This document shows positions 8,007-17,412 of a stretch of 55,407 nt of DNA, piece by piece. A program made the position numbers and the translations under genes. This stretch comes from Streptococcus henryi DSM 19005 (lineage in GTDB: Bacteria > Bacillota > Bacilli > Lactobacillales > Streptococcaceae), in NCBI RefSeq assembly GCF_000376985.1, contig NZ_AQYA01000024.1:1-55407 (forward strand), in the 5' to 3' direction. Numbering within the stretch: position 1 is the first letter of the stretch; each line of letters starts with the position of its first letter. The notes below the pieces were generated by a model. It was given only the letters and a program-made list of their open reading frames with translations, was not told where the DNA came from and did not search any database.

Positions 8007-9908
8007 TTAAACCTCCTGAGAACGGAGAATGTTTGGATTGAGTTGTGCTAATTGATCTCTCATGGCTCTCTCTTTTTCGAGATAGTCCTTGAATTTGGTC
8101 TTAGGGAGTTCCTGACGGTTCTTTCGCTCCGCTTGAATTCTTTCCTTAGACTTCTGATTATAGGCTGATTGTCGAAGTTGTGAGACTTTCTCACGCTTAG
8201 TTTGGATAGCTTGTCCTAATTCTTGGAATCTGTTTCGAGCTTCAGAAGCCTTAATCTTATCCTTGTCATCGTTAGTAGCTACTGACTTAGCATGATAGAT
8301 GCCATACTCCGCATTTTTAAGTCCTTTTCGGACGTTGAGAATGGCGCTAGCAGCCACTTCACTACGGTGAGCTTGTTTGGCTTTGGCCTCTTTAAAGGCG
8401 ACATCATAACTATCCCCACGTTTTTCAGCCCGTCTAGCAGAAGATTGAGCCATTGAATCTGAGATAGCCTGACTAGTGACATTGTAGCCTGTACTTGCCA
8501 CTTGTCGGGTTTTCATGTTAATAGCCTCTTTGGCTAAAGTGGTTGAACCAGCTAGGACACTACCTGCCACAGCAAGTTTAGCCTGAGTATTCTTTTGAAC
8601 ACGACCAAGGGTGTTTTCTTGGAGGACTCTACCAGCTTTATCAATTCGTTGAGTAAAGCGATTAGAGATATGATGAATACGATTGGCAGTCAAGATAGAC
8701 AAGAAGTAGTTCCGTTTTTTCCAAAGAATAACTAGGACAAAGGCTTTGAGAACATAGCCAACAATCATATTATCAAAACCAATAGCAGTTGTAATGGTTG
8801 TCAAAATATTGTTAAAGTAGAGAGCAATCGTAGCTAAGAGAGTCATGAGACCACTAAGAACAATTGTCCCACCAAGTTTCTTGATTAAGTTGAAAAGAAT
8901 ATTCTCAAAGGTTGGTATCATTGAGAAGACCAATGCAAAGGGTGAAAAAACTAAGAGAATTAAAAGAGCGACATTGAGAATGAACTGCATAATGGCAAAG
9001 AATATCAAAATCAATCCCATGAGAATCGATTCAAGAACAGCTACAAGGGAGTAGGAGAACATAGCGCCCCAATTTGATTTTAGCATGGTATTTTTAGGGG
9101 CATCCTCAGTTCCAGCGAGTTCCTTAATAGAAACTTCACCCGTACCATCAGATACTTTAAAGTCATCATCTCCATCATTATAATCCAGTAGACTCTTAAG
9201 TTGAGCAGTAGAGAGGACAAAGCCATTATCGGTATCAGCAGTGTCTGAATTGAGGTAGCTGTAAGGTGTCCAGATAGCTGACTTTGCGTATTCTGTTAAA
9301 GCACCAGTGGCGCTTGAACTTGACAGTTTCGTGCCAGTCAAACTTTTGGTGACATTAGACGAAAGGTTGGCAGTAACAGAGGTTGTATTGGTGTAAAAGC
9401 GTGAAATGACATAGGTTCCGTCACTATATTTGGAGAAGAATAAGATGCTGCATCCAAATACAAAGAAGAGCCTTAAAAGTGTTTTGAAAAATGACCCGTG
9501 CTTAACAAAGTAAACATAAGTAATATAAATGGCCATGCTTGCTCCAATGAGTGGCAACATAACTCCCTTTAAACTGTCAAAAATAGATGCAGTTGCAGTA
9601 ATAATATCAGAAACATAGTCCGCAAACTGTTGAGGTGATTCAACCAATTTTTCATAAATGGAAGCAAAGATGGTAAAGCAAAATTTGGCTAACCAAAAGA
9701 CTGCTTGAACCATCTTATTAATTAAGTAAAGCATTGCCGTATCTAATCCAAACCAAGAACCTTCAAACCAGACCTTGCTTGTAATTTGAGGAAGATTATC
9801 TTTAACGTAAGTATAATCTACATCTGAGGCAAATACGGTAACTTGTGTGAGTAGTGAACCAATCAAAGTGCTTAGCGCTATGATTGGTTTTAATTTAAAC
9901 TGTTTCAT
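8007..9908 (-). CDS. VirB6/TrbL-like conjugation channel protein
   Basis: 633 residues. A signal sequence (8-27) is followed by several hydrophobic segments, mainly within residues 45-150 and 290-400 (for example LILIFFAIMQFILNVALLIL). The C-terminal 200 residues are hydrophilic, rich in Arg, Lys, Gln and Ala, probably helical and cytoplasmic. The arrangement matches Orf15 of Tn916 and the polytopic VirB6 component of the mating channel. It lies between virB4 and the CHAP hydrolase, as in related elements. ATG preceded by GGAGACGG. Confidence 0.85.
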   Translation of the reverse strand: MKQFKLKPIIALSTLIGSLLTQVTVFASDVDYTYVKDNLPQITSKVWFEGSWFGLDTAMLYLINKMVQAVFWLAKFCFTIFASIYEKLVESPQQFADYVSDIITATASIFDSLKGVMLPLIGASMAIYITYVYFVKHGSFFKTLLRLFFVFGCSILFFSKYSDGTYVISRFYTNTTSVTANLSSNVTKSLTGTKLSSSSATGALTEYAKSAIWTPYSYLNSDTADTDNGFVLSTAQLKSLLDYNDGDDDFKVSDGTGEVSIKELAGTEDAPKNTMLKSNWGAMFSYSLVAVLESILMGLILIFFAIMQFILNVALLILLVFSPFALVFSMIPTFENILFNLIKKLGGTIVLSGLMTLLATIALYFNNILTTITTAIGFDNMIVGYVLKAFVLVILWKKRNYFLSILTANRIHHISNRFTQRIDKAGRVLQENTLGRVQKNTQAKLAVAGSVLAGSTTLAKEAINMKTRQVASTGYNVTSQAISDSMAQSSARRAEKRGDSYDVAFKEAKAKQAHRSEVAASAILNVRKGLKNAEYGIYHAKSVATNDDKDKIKASEARNRFQELGQAIQTKREKVSQLRQSAYNQKSKERIQAERKNRQELPKTKFKDYLEKERAMRDQLAQLNPNILRSQEV

Positions 9909-9955
9909 CCGTCTCCTTTCTAAAAATCTGGTAGAAGTATTTTAAGAGTGTTTGG

Positions 9956-12440
9956 CTAAACTGCCTGTAATTTGGTTTCTACAGTATCAAAGAGTAGTGT
10001 GATTTCTGGGAACATGCCATCAACAGTGATGCGTTCTTTTCTTCCAAAGGTATCAAGGTAAATACATTGTGCCATGGTCATATTACCAAGCCATTCCTTG
10101 GTAGTCTCATTGTTAGGAATTTTGAGATAGTCAAGAACGTCATCAATTTCGGTGTCTTCTAAGAAGGCGAATACCGAACCAAAACCTGTACCGTCTTCCT
10201 CACTGGATAAGTCATGAACGGATTGTGTAATAAAGACAAGGAAGTTATTTTCAGAACGTCCAACACGTTTCATGCGTTTGAGAATCTGTTTCCCTACAGT
10301 GGTTGAATTAAAGAACCAAGCCTCATCGAAAAATTCAATAGTTTCTACCGTCCTGTCCTGTTTTCCAAACTTGGTACAGTAATAGCCTAAGGCATACATG
10401 ATGGTTAAACTCTTTTTCTCATCAGGTGTTAAGTCATTATTGGCTTTATCATTGGGGAGATTGAGGCCATTAATTTCAAGGATAGTGATTTTAGAATCAA
10501 CTGAGATGGCTTCATTTTGGCCATCTGAAAAACAGAGAGACAAAATAGACTGATTGACTGCTGTCAACAAGTAGTCACCAGCTTCTTTAACACTATTATC
10601 CTCATGTTTTAGGAGGTCTTTAAAAACGTGATTCATTCCCACCTTTTCACCGTGAGCTCTTTTGGCTAAATACTTGTCCAAACTCTTAAGATAGGCATTA
10701 CGGATACGAAGGCTATTATCTTTTCCAAGTAGGGTATCAATCATGGAATCAGCAAGGTCACGGGCTTCTTGGCCTTTTAGGAAGACTAAGGGGTCAAGGG
10801 TACCATGATTCTTCTCATAGCGAGCATCCAAGGTGATAAAGTTGATGGACTTGATGTAGTCTTGGAGTTCTTCAAAATCATTGGATTAAGACTTTTTGGT
10901 ATTGTTTGCGCATCTCAGCTTTTGGATCGATGTAAAGAATGTTGGTTTTAAGGAGAGAATGGTAGGTAAAAAGGAGTTTGGTCAGAAAGGATTTCCCTGT
11001 CCCTGTTTCACCAATAATAGCCACGTGTGGGTTATTGGTAGACTTGTCTTTAACCCCTAGTTTGTTGGCTTGAAGAAGGTTGGTAAAAACAGGACTTGAT
11101 GACGCTTCAATGGCTTTTTGATAATCCCCTTGCCAAGAATCGATTTGATTGTCAATACGTCCGATGGCAAAGCCAATATCTGTTCCTACCTTCTTTGTCA
11201 TGAAGAATAAGTTTTCACAAAAAGCTTTAAGGGACATGGCTTGGAGAAAGTTTCTATCTTCTCTATCAAGGGTTTCTGTCATCCGGTTTTTGTAAAAGAG
11301 ATAGACCTGATCGGCATTGGCTCTAACCACCTCTACAGAGAGTTGATTAAGGGTGGCATAAAGGAGTTCATACTTGGCTTTTAATTCTTCAAGTGTAAAA
11401 GCAGTAATGGTTAAGGTATGGAGATAAGTGACCAGTGGTTCATCTTTATCAAATTTGGCCTGTAAATCTTCGAGCAAGAATTTACTCTTGATTACCGATC
11501 CTTTTTGGACATCCTCAACCTCTTCAGCTTCCGTAATGGTATTTTTAAGACGCTGTCTAGCCCGCTTGGCTTTTCCTAAAAGTGAGAAGATTCCTTTAGG
11601 AAGGGAAAATTGAATCTTAAAGTCAGACTCAACTGGAAAACGCAGGGCTTGTAATTCTTCTTGAAGATGAAGATAAGACATGTTTTCAGGAAGTCCATTG
11701 ATGGGAAGGAAAGCAACATAAGAGGTTTCTCCCATATTGGTGAGTTTCATAATGTTAACATGTTCAAATTCAATGTTGGTTTCATCTAGATTTTCGATAG
11801 CATTATGAACCATTTCAATCTCTGATTCTTTGTTATATACCTGTCCTCGTAAGTATTGAAGGCGGTGGATGAAGATGTTTTCGTCAGTTGTCAGTCGTTG
11901 AGCGTTAAGGAGTGAGAGATTGTTTTCTAAGACCTCTTTCTGACTTTGGTAGGCTTCCGTCCAGTTGCTAGGGACGGTCTCACCAATACCTAAGGTATTT
12001 AAGACAAGGTTTCTAGAGGAGCGGTAGCCTTCGTAGATAACTGATTTCAAATCCATGGAAACCATTAGTGACTTTAGAGGGACTAGAATAAAATAGTGGT
12101 ATTCATAGAGTTGGCCAATTTCACTTTCCAAATGGTCAATGGTATTGTTTAAGATATAATCCGCAAGATTCCCAGCTTCCGATTCCCAATCAATATCAAG
12201 AGCCAATTTTTGATAGCGAGAGTAGAGGTTCAAATCCATTGGAACCATACGAATTTCAAAGTCATGATAAGTCCTGAGATGACTGAGAGCGGTATAGACA
12301 AGGTCTTTGTGCTTCTCTTTGGTTTTCCCATCAACGGAATTGATAACCTTTGAAGGGATTTGATAAATGGCAAAGACTGAACCATCTTTTCTTAAGATGA
12401 GGTTATCTTTGATGTCCCAAATGTTATTTTGATAGTTCAT
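9956..12440 (-). pseudogene. VirB4-like conjugation ATPase, frameshifted
   Basis: Two frames together make one VirB4/Orf16 ATPase. 12440-10878 encodes 520 residues with Walker A (GETGTGKSF) and then a stop just after LYIDPKAEMRKQYQKVL. From about 10886 the next frame continues DFEELQDYIKSINFITLDAR and carries Walker B (TIEFFDEAWFF) and the C-terminus to 9956. Removing one base in TTAATCC on the coding strand restores a single frame of about 825 codons. As written, the ATPase lacks Walker B and cannot power transfer. A sequencing error is possible. The 5' end overlaps the tcpE-like gene by 17 bp. Confidence 0.9.
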
Positions 12441-12840
12441 GTGTCTTCTTTCGTTTGATGATAGCAGGTGGTCGTTTGTAGATGATCCCCTTGTTCAAGT
12501 AGATGCTGTCATGTCTCATGCCATACTGAAAGTAGTATTTCAGATAATCATAGAGGTAAAAGATAAATGTTTTTCCGTCAATCATCAGGTTAGCAAGGGT
12601 CTCAGATAAGACCCAAGCGACAAGACCTGATAGTGTTAGTCTTAAGCCTATGGGAAGAAAGACTAGCAAGTTCTCAGACAGAAAGAACAAGGATGAGAAG
12701 ATGGTTACGGCATAAGCAATACGAGAGAACTTGATGGGTGATTGTAAGGAAAAATCATCATTGATTTTTTGAATCCAATAGGGCTGACTGAGAGCTTGTT
12801 TGTAAGAGTAGAGTTTCTTATCCTGTAAGTCTTCCTTCAT
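12424..12840 (-). CDS. TcpE-family conjugation membrane protein
   Basis: 138 residues with two adjacent hydrophobic segments (about 43-62 and 64-85) and a basic C-terminus (PPAIIKRKKTHELSK). Size, topology and position just before VirB4 match the TcpE/Orf17 family (PrgI/VirB3-like role), whose members anchor the ATPase to the membrane channel. The 3' end overlaps the virB4 start. Confidence 0.8.
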   Translation of the reverse strand: MKEDLQDKKLYSYKQALSQPYWIQKINDDFSLQSPIKFSRIAYAVTIFSSLFFLSENLLVFLPIGLRLTLSGLVAWVLSETLANLMIDGKTFIFYLYDYLKYYFQYGMRHDSIYLNKGIIYKRPPAIIKRKKTHELSK

Positions 12841-12842
12841 AA

Positions 12843-13070
12843 CTAGCTCCTATGCTCGAAAATACGGCCAACGATAGACCCAACGGTACTAAGAATAGTT
12901 ATTGGATTCGTAAGGAAGAAAATAGCTGCTCCACCAATACAAAGAGCTGTAATCGCGCGACCAATTCGTTGGTCTCGGACAGCTTCAATAAATTTCCAGC
13001 CTGCTAAGCCAGCCACAATCCAAACGCCAATGTTGTTTACGAACCATTCAAATAAGCTTTGTAGTGTCAT
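12843..13070 (-). CDS. Small conjugation membrane protein (TcpD-like)
   Basis: 75 residues with two membrane helices (about 13-25 and 40-60). It is located between the TcpC- and TcpE-like genes, as small TcpD-type proteins are in clostridial and streptococcal conjugation operons. Its 5' end overlaps the upstream gene by 4 bp. Function is inferred from context only. Confidence 0.65.
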   Translation of the reverse strand: MTLQSLFEWFVNNIGVWIVAGLAGWKFIEAVRDQRIGRAITALCIGGAAIFFLTNPITILSTVGSIVGRIFEHRS

Positions 13071-13996
13071 TTTGTATCTCCTGTTTCTGTATAGTTTGTA
13101 GGGATGGTGTGTTTAAGGTTTTTGACAAAATAGGATTTATCTTTGTCCCTAAGAGTAAGTGTGAAATTCTCGCTATGAGTATTACCAGCCATTTCAAAAG
13201 TGACTTGAACATAAGCCATGGTTTCTTTACCTTTTTCCTGATAGTAGCTATAATCTAAGGTCTTGAAAGTTGTGTTTTCAAGTGCTAACAGGTTATTTGC
13301 CAACAAATCAAGGTTTTCTTGGTTGCTGGTGTAGTTAGTGAAGAAGAGCTTGATGAAATTGTCCAGCTTTTCCTTAGTTTTTTCACTGGTTGTGGTGTCA
13401 TCAAGAAAGGTTAGCTCATTTTTATCAGACGTAGCTGTTGCCTTGGAGCTTGTAATGGTGGTGTACCAAGGAAGACCAGCGACATAATAGGTACCCTCTT
13501 GTTCACCATAAGGTATGGCAAAGCCAGTCGTGATTTCTTTGGCATCATCCCCTTTTCCTGTTGTAAAGGTGACTTGATAGGTTGCCACGTCTTCTTCAAT
13601 GGTCAATAGCTTTGAGTTAAGGAGTGATGTTGTTACCCTAGATTGTCCTTGATTTTTAGTCTCAGGAAGGCTTAAATAAAAACTATTGAGGTGTTCTAGT
13701 TCTTCACTTTGCTTAGAGGTATCCTCTGACAGTGAAAAGTAACTCGAAACAAAGTCATCCAAAAAGTAGGTCAAACGATAATCTACTGTAGTAGGCTCAT
13801 TCTTCACTTCTTGAACGATGGTTTGAGGCTTGTTTGTACGTGCCAAACTCGCGACAATGGATAAGAAAGATAGACCAATGATTAGACCTAATCCTGAAAG
13901 GAAAAGCCTGTTCATGGTCTTTTGATTTACTTCTCGCATTTCAAAGCCTTGTTTGGGTTTGATACGCTTAAGAAATGTTGTCTTTTTAGTCGTCAT
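13067..13996 (-). CDS. TcpC/VirB8-like conjugation protein (Orf13-like)
   Basis: 309 residues. A short basic cytoplasmic head is followed by one membrane helix (about 31-50, LFLSGLGLIIGLSFLSIVAS) and a large extracellular part with two similar NTF2-like halves, each beginning with a segment such as VDYRLTYFLDDFVSSYF and EKLDNFIKLFFTNY. This is the organisation of TcpC and Tn916 Orf13, bitopic VirB8-like scaffold proteins of the mating apparatus. The 3' end overlaps the TcpD-like gene. Confidence 0.85.
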   Translation of the reverse strand: MTTKKTTFLKRIKPKQGFEMREVNQKTMNRLFLSGLGLIIGLSFLSIVASLARTNKPQTIVQEVKNEPTTVDYRLTYFLDDFVSSYFSLSEDTSKQSEELEHLNSFYLSLPETKNQGQSRVTTSLLNSKLLTIEEDVATYQVTFTTGKGDDAKEITTGFAIPYGEQEGTYYVAGLPWYTTITSSKATATSDKNELTFLDDTTTSEKTKEKLDNFIKLFFTNYTSNQENLDLLANNLLALENTTFKTLDYSYYQEKGKETMAYVQVTFEMAGNTHSENFTLTLRDKDKSYFVKNLKHTIPTNYTETGDTK

Positions 13997-14008
13997 TTTT
14001 CTCCTTTC

Positions 14009-14272
14009 TCAGACTTGTATTTTGGCGGTCATCGCACCGTTGACAATAACTTCAAGGGTTGACTTTTTTATCCACCCTCCTTTTCGGAAAATAAAAGTCA
14101 TGTCATAATATTGAGCTTCCTGATCAAGTGTAATTTCTTTACGCTTTTGGAAAACTTCCCCTTTGACCATTTGAGCGATATGGTCAGCATTTTCTTTCAG
14201 GAACTCTTGGACAAAGTAAGACAGGCGAGCCCGAAACTCACCTGTATCTTGTCTGAGCATTTCAATTTCCAT
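14009..14272 (-). CDS. Conserved small ICE protein, function unknown
   Basis: 87 residues, no signal peptide or membrane helix. The C-terminus is predicted to be beta-rich (YYDMTFIFRKGGWIKKSTLEVIV). It begins the block of small genes between the relaxase and the channel genes and has a good ribosome site (GGAGG, 8 bp upstream). I do not recognise the family beyond its ICE context. Confidence 0.7.
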   Translation of the reverse strand: MEIEMLRQDTGEFRARLSYFVQEFLKENADHIAQMVKGEVFQKRKEITLDQEAQYYDMTFIFRKGGWIKKSTLEVIVNGAMTAKIQV

Positions 14273-14295
14273 ATAGCCTCCTTTCTGTCGTGGGC

Positions 14296-14562
14296 TTATC
14301 TTACAAGGAGCTGTTGGCGTAACGCTTTTAGTTCACGATTGACCGTGTAGTAACTGCATTTGTCTAGCTCCCTAAAAATGGCTTGTCGTTCTTGAGCAGT
14401 AAGATAAATCTTTTCCTCTCTTGAGGATAGGAGTTTGTGTAACTGTTCAGCAGTCGTCCAAGCCTCATCAAAGTTAAAGTTCTTTAGTTGAAGGGTTAGG
14501 TCTTTCAGCAAGTCTAAAAGCTCTTGTCCAAAGTCTTTTGATGCTTTAGGCATGTCTGTCAT
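14296..14562 (-). CDS. Small ICE protein, paralogue of the next gene
   Basis: 88 residues, predicted helical and mildly acidic. It shares the core pattern F-x-F-DEAWT-x-A-x-x-L-x-x-L, the spacing, and a C-terminal helical arm (NRELKALRQQLLVR) with the 90-residue protein encoded 12 bp upstream, so the pair arose by tandem duplication. Function unknown. Confidence 0.7.
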   Translation of the reverse strand: MTDMPKASKDFGQELLDLLKDLTLQLKNFNFDEAWTTAEQLHKLLSSREEKIYLTAQERQAIFRELDKCSYYTVNRELKALRQQLLVR

Positions 14563-14573
14563 CAGTACCTCCT

Positions 14574-14846
14574 TTATTTTGTGGAGAGTTCTTGGAGCTT
14601 GTGCCCTTTAGCAACCAGTCGTTTATTGAGACGATTGACTTCAGCGTTTGTTGCATAATAGCCTTTAAGCTCAGAGCGAATACTTTCTAGCTGGTCTGCC
14701 GGAAGCTGAATAACATCTTCAGATTTGAACAAGCTATTTAAACGTCCAGCCACTGTCCATGCTTCGTCAAAGTGATACCCTGTCAGAAGGGTTCCCAGTT
14801 CTGAAGCAGTTGTTAAGATCTCTTTTTCTAATTTTCCTTGTGTCAT
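14574..14846 (-). CDS. Small ICE protein, paralogue of its downstream neighbour
   Basis: 90 residues, helical. YHFDEAWTVAGRLNSLF aligns with FNFDEAWTTAEQLHKLL of the adjacent gene, and NAEVNRLNKRLVAKG with VNRELKALRQQLLVR. Located in the accessory block of the leftward operon. Function unknown; a paired or hetero-oligomeric role is only a guess. Confidence 0.7.
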   Translation of the reverse strand: MTQGKLEKEILTTASELGTLLTGYHFDEAWTVAGRLNSLFKSEDVIQLPADQLESIRSELKGYYATNAEVNRLNKRLVAKGHKLQELSTK

Positions 14847-14864
14847 AAGTAACCTCGTTTCTAT

Positions 14865-15338
14865 TTAACCGACTTTTCGATAAAAGCCTTTTGGGGTGTT
14901 GAGTAACTCACCTGAGGACAGGTAAGTTTGGATACAATTAATCCAAGAATTTGCTTGATAGAAGGTCTGAATTAACTCTTTGTTGTCTTTATCTTTGAGT
15001 AGGAGACTGAGCGCTTCAACTTCATCTTGACTAGCAAATTTGTAGTAAACGTCAATGATGTCCATGACTTTCCAATGACGTTGGAGTAAAAAAACAATAA
15101 TGTAGTCATCATTGTCATAGAGTTGTTCTAAACAAACCTTCAAAAACTTAATCTCTTGAAAGGTAAAGTGGGCTTCAATGTCCCAGTCACAAATACCAGC
15201 AATGATGAGTTCACTGTCATAAGGATAACCCTTATCAAGCAAACGTTGACGAATATCCTCCTCGTTGAAGCGTATCAAATCAACTTTGGCCAATTCTTTA
15301 GAGTGACCATCCTGAATGATTCTGATGGTTCCAATCAT
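14865..15338 (-). CDS. ICE accessory protein, possibly ArdA-like
   Basis: 157 residues, acidic and helical, no membrane segment. The order of an acidic motif (GICDWDIEAHFTFQEIKFL) followed by helices and a short basic end faintly recalls ArdA antirestriction proteins, which occupy this position in Tn916 (orf18), but I see no convincing match. Its start overlaps the stop of the upstream gene as ATGA. Treat as unknown. Confidence 0.6.
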   Translation of the reverse strand: MIGTIRIIQDGHSKELAKVDLIRFNEEDIRQRLLDKGYPYDSELIIAGICDWDIEAHFTFQEIKFLKVCLEQLYDNDDYIIVFLLQRHWKVMDIIDVYYKFASQDEVEALSLLLKDKDNKELIQTFYQANSWINCIQTYLSSGELLNTPKGFYRKVG

Positions 15339-15571
15339 GCGTACATCAGTCCTTCCACAAATTCATCATAAGCTAACCAATCGTTCGATAAGTCATAGGC
15401 TTGTTCTTTGGTTAGGATACCTTCATCAACGAATTTATCTAGTTCTTGACGAATTAAGCGAAAGACTTCAGAAAGTTGAAGATTAGAATGAACCTCCTCT
15501 TCATCATTTCGATACCAAATCCAAGTCACCCCTTCAGAGCGGTAACGAGAACGTGCAGTAAATACTTCCAT
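15335..15571 (-). CDS. Small acidic ICE protein, unknown function
   Basis: 78 residues, rich in Glu and Asp (WYRNDEEEVHSN, KFVDEGILTKEQAYDLSNDW). The gene is translationally coupled to the one downstream by an ATGA overlap and has a GGAGAAAAC ribosome site. No family recognised. Confidence 0.65.
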   Translation of the reverse strand: MEVFTARSRYRSEGVTWIWYRNDEEEVHSNLQLSEVFRLIRQELDKFVDEGILTKEQAYDLSNDWLAYDEFVEGLMYA

Positions 15572-15583
15572 TGTTTTCTCCTT

Positions 15584-15895
15584 TCATTTAGCAGATTGTT
15601 TAAGTCGTTTTTCTAACAACTCGCAAAACTCATCCATAAGATTCTCTAAATCAGATGACCTATCCTCAACAACGCTTTCTTTGATTGTCCCAAACAACTG
15701 ACTAGAATTGACTTGAAAAAAACAGGCTATCTTATCGAGGTTAGCAAAAGTGGGATAGGATTTTTGCTTTTCATAATCTGAAAGATATTGTTTTCCGATA
15801 CCTAGTTCCTTAGCCAAATCCGTTTGACTAAGCCCAGCTTTTTGTCTTAACCGTTTTAAGTTGGGACCAAAGTTTTGAATGATGTAGTGTTCCAA
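15584..15895 (-). CDS. XRE-family HTH regulator within the conjugation operon
   Basis: 103 residues. Residues 10-65 form a clear Cro/CI-type helix-turn-helix (LRQKAGLSQTDLAKELGIGK then YLSDYEKQKSYPTFANLDKIA). The tail is acidic and probably dimerises. Located just downstream of the relaxase gene and co-oriented with it, it may adjust expression of the operon. Target unknown. Confidence 0.8.
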   Translation of the reverse strand: MEHYIIQNFGPNLKRLRQKAGLSQTDLAKELGIGKQYLSDYEKQKSYPTFANLDKIACFFQVNSSQLFGTIKESVVEDRSSDLENLMDEFCELLEKRLKQSAK

Positions 15896-15916
15896 GTTAT
15901 CCTCCTTCCTATTCCA

Positions 15917-17146
15917 TTAAGATGCAGCCATCATCTGATAATTTTTCTTAAGGAATTTGAGTTCTTTTTCCATTTTGTCGGTTGGTTTTCCAGAATTCTG
16001 AATCATTTTCAGGTATTCAGTGTCCATGATTCTATCAGCCTCTTCCACATAAGCCAATGAGTTTGAGACTTGGAAGAGTAGCCAACGAATAGTTCTGTCA
16101 ATGGAGTAAGGTTCTGGTTTAACGGAGAGTTGAAGAGGTTCCGCAGAACCAAACATATCTTCCCATTTCTGATCTGGGATATAGGCGCCGTATTGACCGA
16201 TTCCGTTATAGACGGTCATTTCATTGTTTACTAAGCCACGGGCTAACTCCCCTAATTCTGAACCGTCAATAAATTTTTCAACTAAGCCATGAGCTTTCTC
16301 TTGTGCCAATCGGATTTCGTAACGATTCCAAACGCCGAAGGTTTCAAGGGCTTCCTCGACACTGATTTTCTCTTTCTTGGCGTACTCGTAACGCTTTTCA
16401 TAAAAGTTAAAGAACATATTCGATTGACGAGAACCAAAGTAGAGGGAAATGCCTTGACGGTCATCATCAGTAGCGTCTAGGGAAAGGCTTCCTCCACCCA
16501 CATGGTTCCAAACTTTAAGATGTTCAAAAATCACTTGTTTTTTATAGACTTGGCTCATTAAATCGGATAAATAAAAATGGCTTGACTCTTGGTCAAACCC
16601 ACGGTACATTTCATCAAGTGCAATATCTAGACGTGTGACTTGCATATCTCCTCGTTCGTAGAGCATCTTTTCAAGGAATTGTCGCCAATCTAGATTGTGT
16701 TTCTCTAAAATCAATTCCATCTGACGACACCCTTGTCCAGAAAGTTGAATGGATATTTGGTAATTATTTCTCTCCTCCTTATCTAAGAAGTCAAAGATCC
16801 AAATGTCGCCCCGTCTATAAAGGTGATTGTAATTCAGCAATCCTGTTTCGCTATCGGTGAAATCTTTAAGCGGAACATAGAGGTAAGTCTGAACAAAGTC
16901 TTTAAGGTTTTGAACATTCATGAAGGTAATCCTTAGATAGTCGACCATAACACGTAAGGGGCTTTTTTGGTCATAGACCTTAAATCCAATTTTTGATTTG
17001 ATTTCTTTGAATTTTTCTAGACTGAATTCCCTACGTCCACATTCGTATGACTTTAAGGTTGATAGACTCATATCAGCAATCTCCGCAAACTGCTTTTGAC
17101 TAACCTTTAGCTCTTTTCTTAGTTTCTGTAGTGTTCTACCATCAAT
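15917..17146 (-). CDS. MobT-type relaxase with N-terminal HTH
   Basis: Relaxase of the RepL/Rep_trans type (Orf20 of Tn916, MobT of ICESt3), which nicks oriT. An N-terminal HTH (RTLQKLRKELKVSQKQFAEI...LSTLKSYECGRREFS) precedes the catalytic region, which has the conserved TRLDIALDEMYRG and VWNRYEIRLA motifs. The HTH frame extends upstream of the first ATG (17071) to a stop. The only well-placed initiation codon giving a whole HTH is ATT at 17146, 8 bp after GGAGG, which gives 409 residues. If translation starts at 17071, the protein is 384 residues and lacks half the HTH. Confidence 0.87.
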   Translation of the reverse strand: MDGRTLQKLRKELKVSQKQFAEIADMSLSTLKSYECGRREFSLEKFKEIKSKIGFKVYDQKSPLRVMVDYLRITFMNVQNLKDFVQTYLYVPLKDFTDSETGLLNYNHLYRRGDIWIFDFLDKEERNNYQISIQLSGQGCRQMELILEKHNLDWRQFLEKMLYERGDMQVTRLDIALDEMYRGFDQESSHFYLSDLMSQVYKKQVIFEHLKVWNHVGGGSLSLDATDDDRQGISLYFGSRQSNMFFNFYEKRYEYAKKEKISVEEALETFGVWNRYEIRLAQEKAHGLVEKFIDGSELGELARGLVNNEMTVYNGIGQYGAYIPDQKWEDMFGSAEPLQLSVKPEPYSIDRTIRWLLFQVSNSLAYVEEADRIMDTEYLKMIQNSGKPTDKMEKELKFLKKNYQMMAAS

Positions 17147-17183
17147 GAGGCATCCCTCCTTTCTAACGCCATTTTAGAACGTG

Positions 17184-17411
17184 GTGTACAAATTTCGAGC
17201 AAAAAGTGTACAAAGTCCAAATCTCGCAATCCCTTACCCCACAAGGACTAGGGAGGTGTTACTTCGTAGATTTTTCAAATCTCTACCCCCCTATTAGAGA
17301 CCGGGGATAGAGATGACAACCAGAGGCCCTTAGCGCCTACCCCACCCTGCTCTGTTCGCTTCGCCTTCGGCTCGCTCACAGGGGTGGGGCGCTAAGGGCC
17401 TCCAGTTGTCA
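17184..17411. other. Origin of transfer (oriT) region of the ICE
   Basis: Noncoding interval between relaxase and coupling-protein genes, where Tn916 and ICESt3 keep oriT. It holds two direct copies of GTGTACAAA 22 bp apart (17184 and 17206) and a very long inverted repeat, 17314-17411. The arms begin TGACAAC and run through GAGGCCCTTAGCGCC and CCCCACCCTG, enclosing a GC-rich loop. The stem ends one base from the stop of the coupling-protein gene. Confidence 0.8.
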
Positions 17412-17412
17412 G

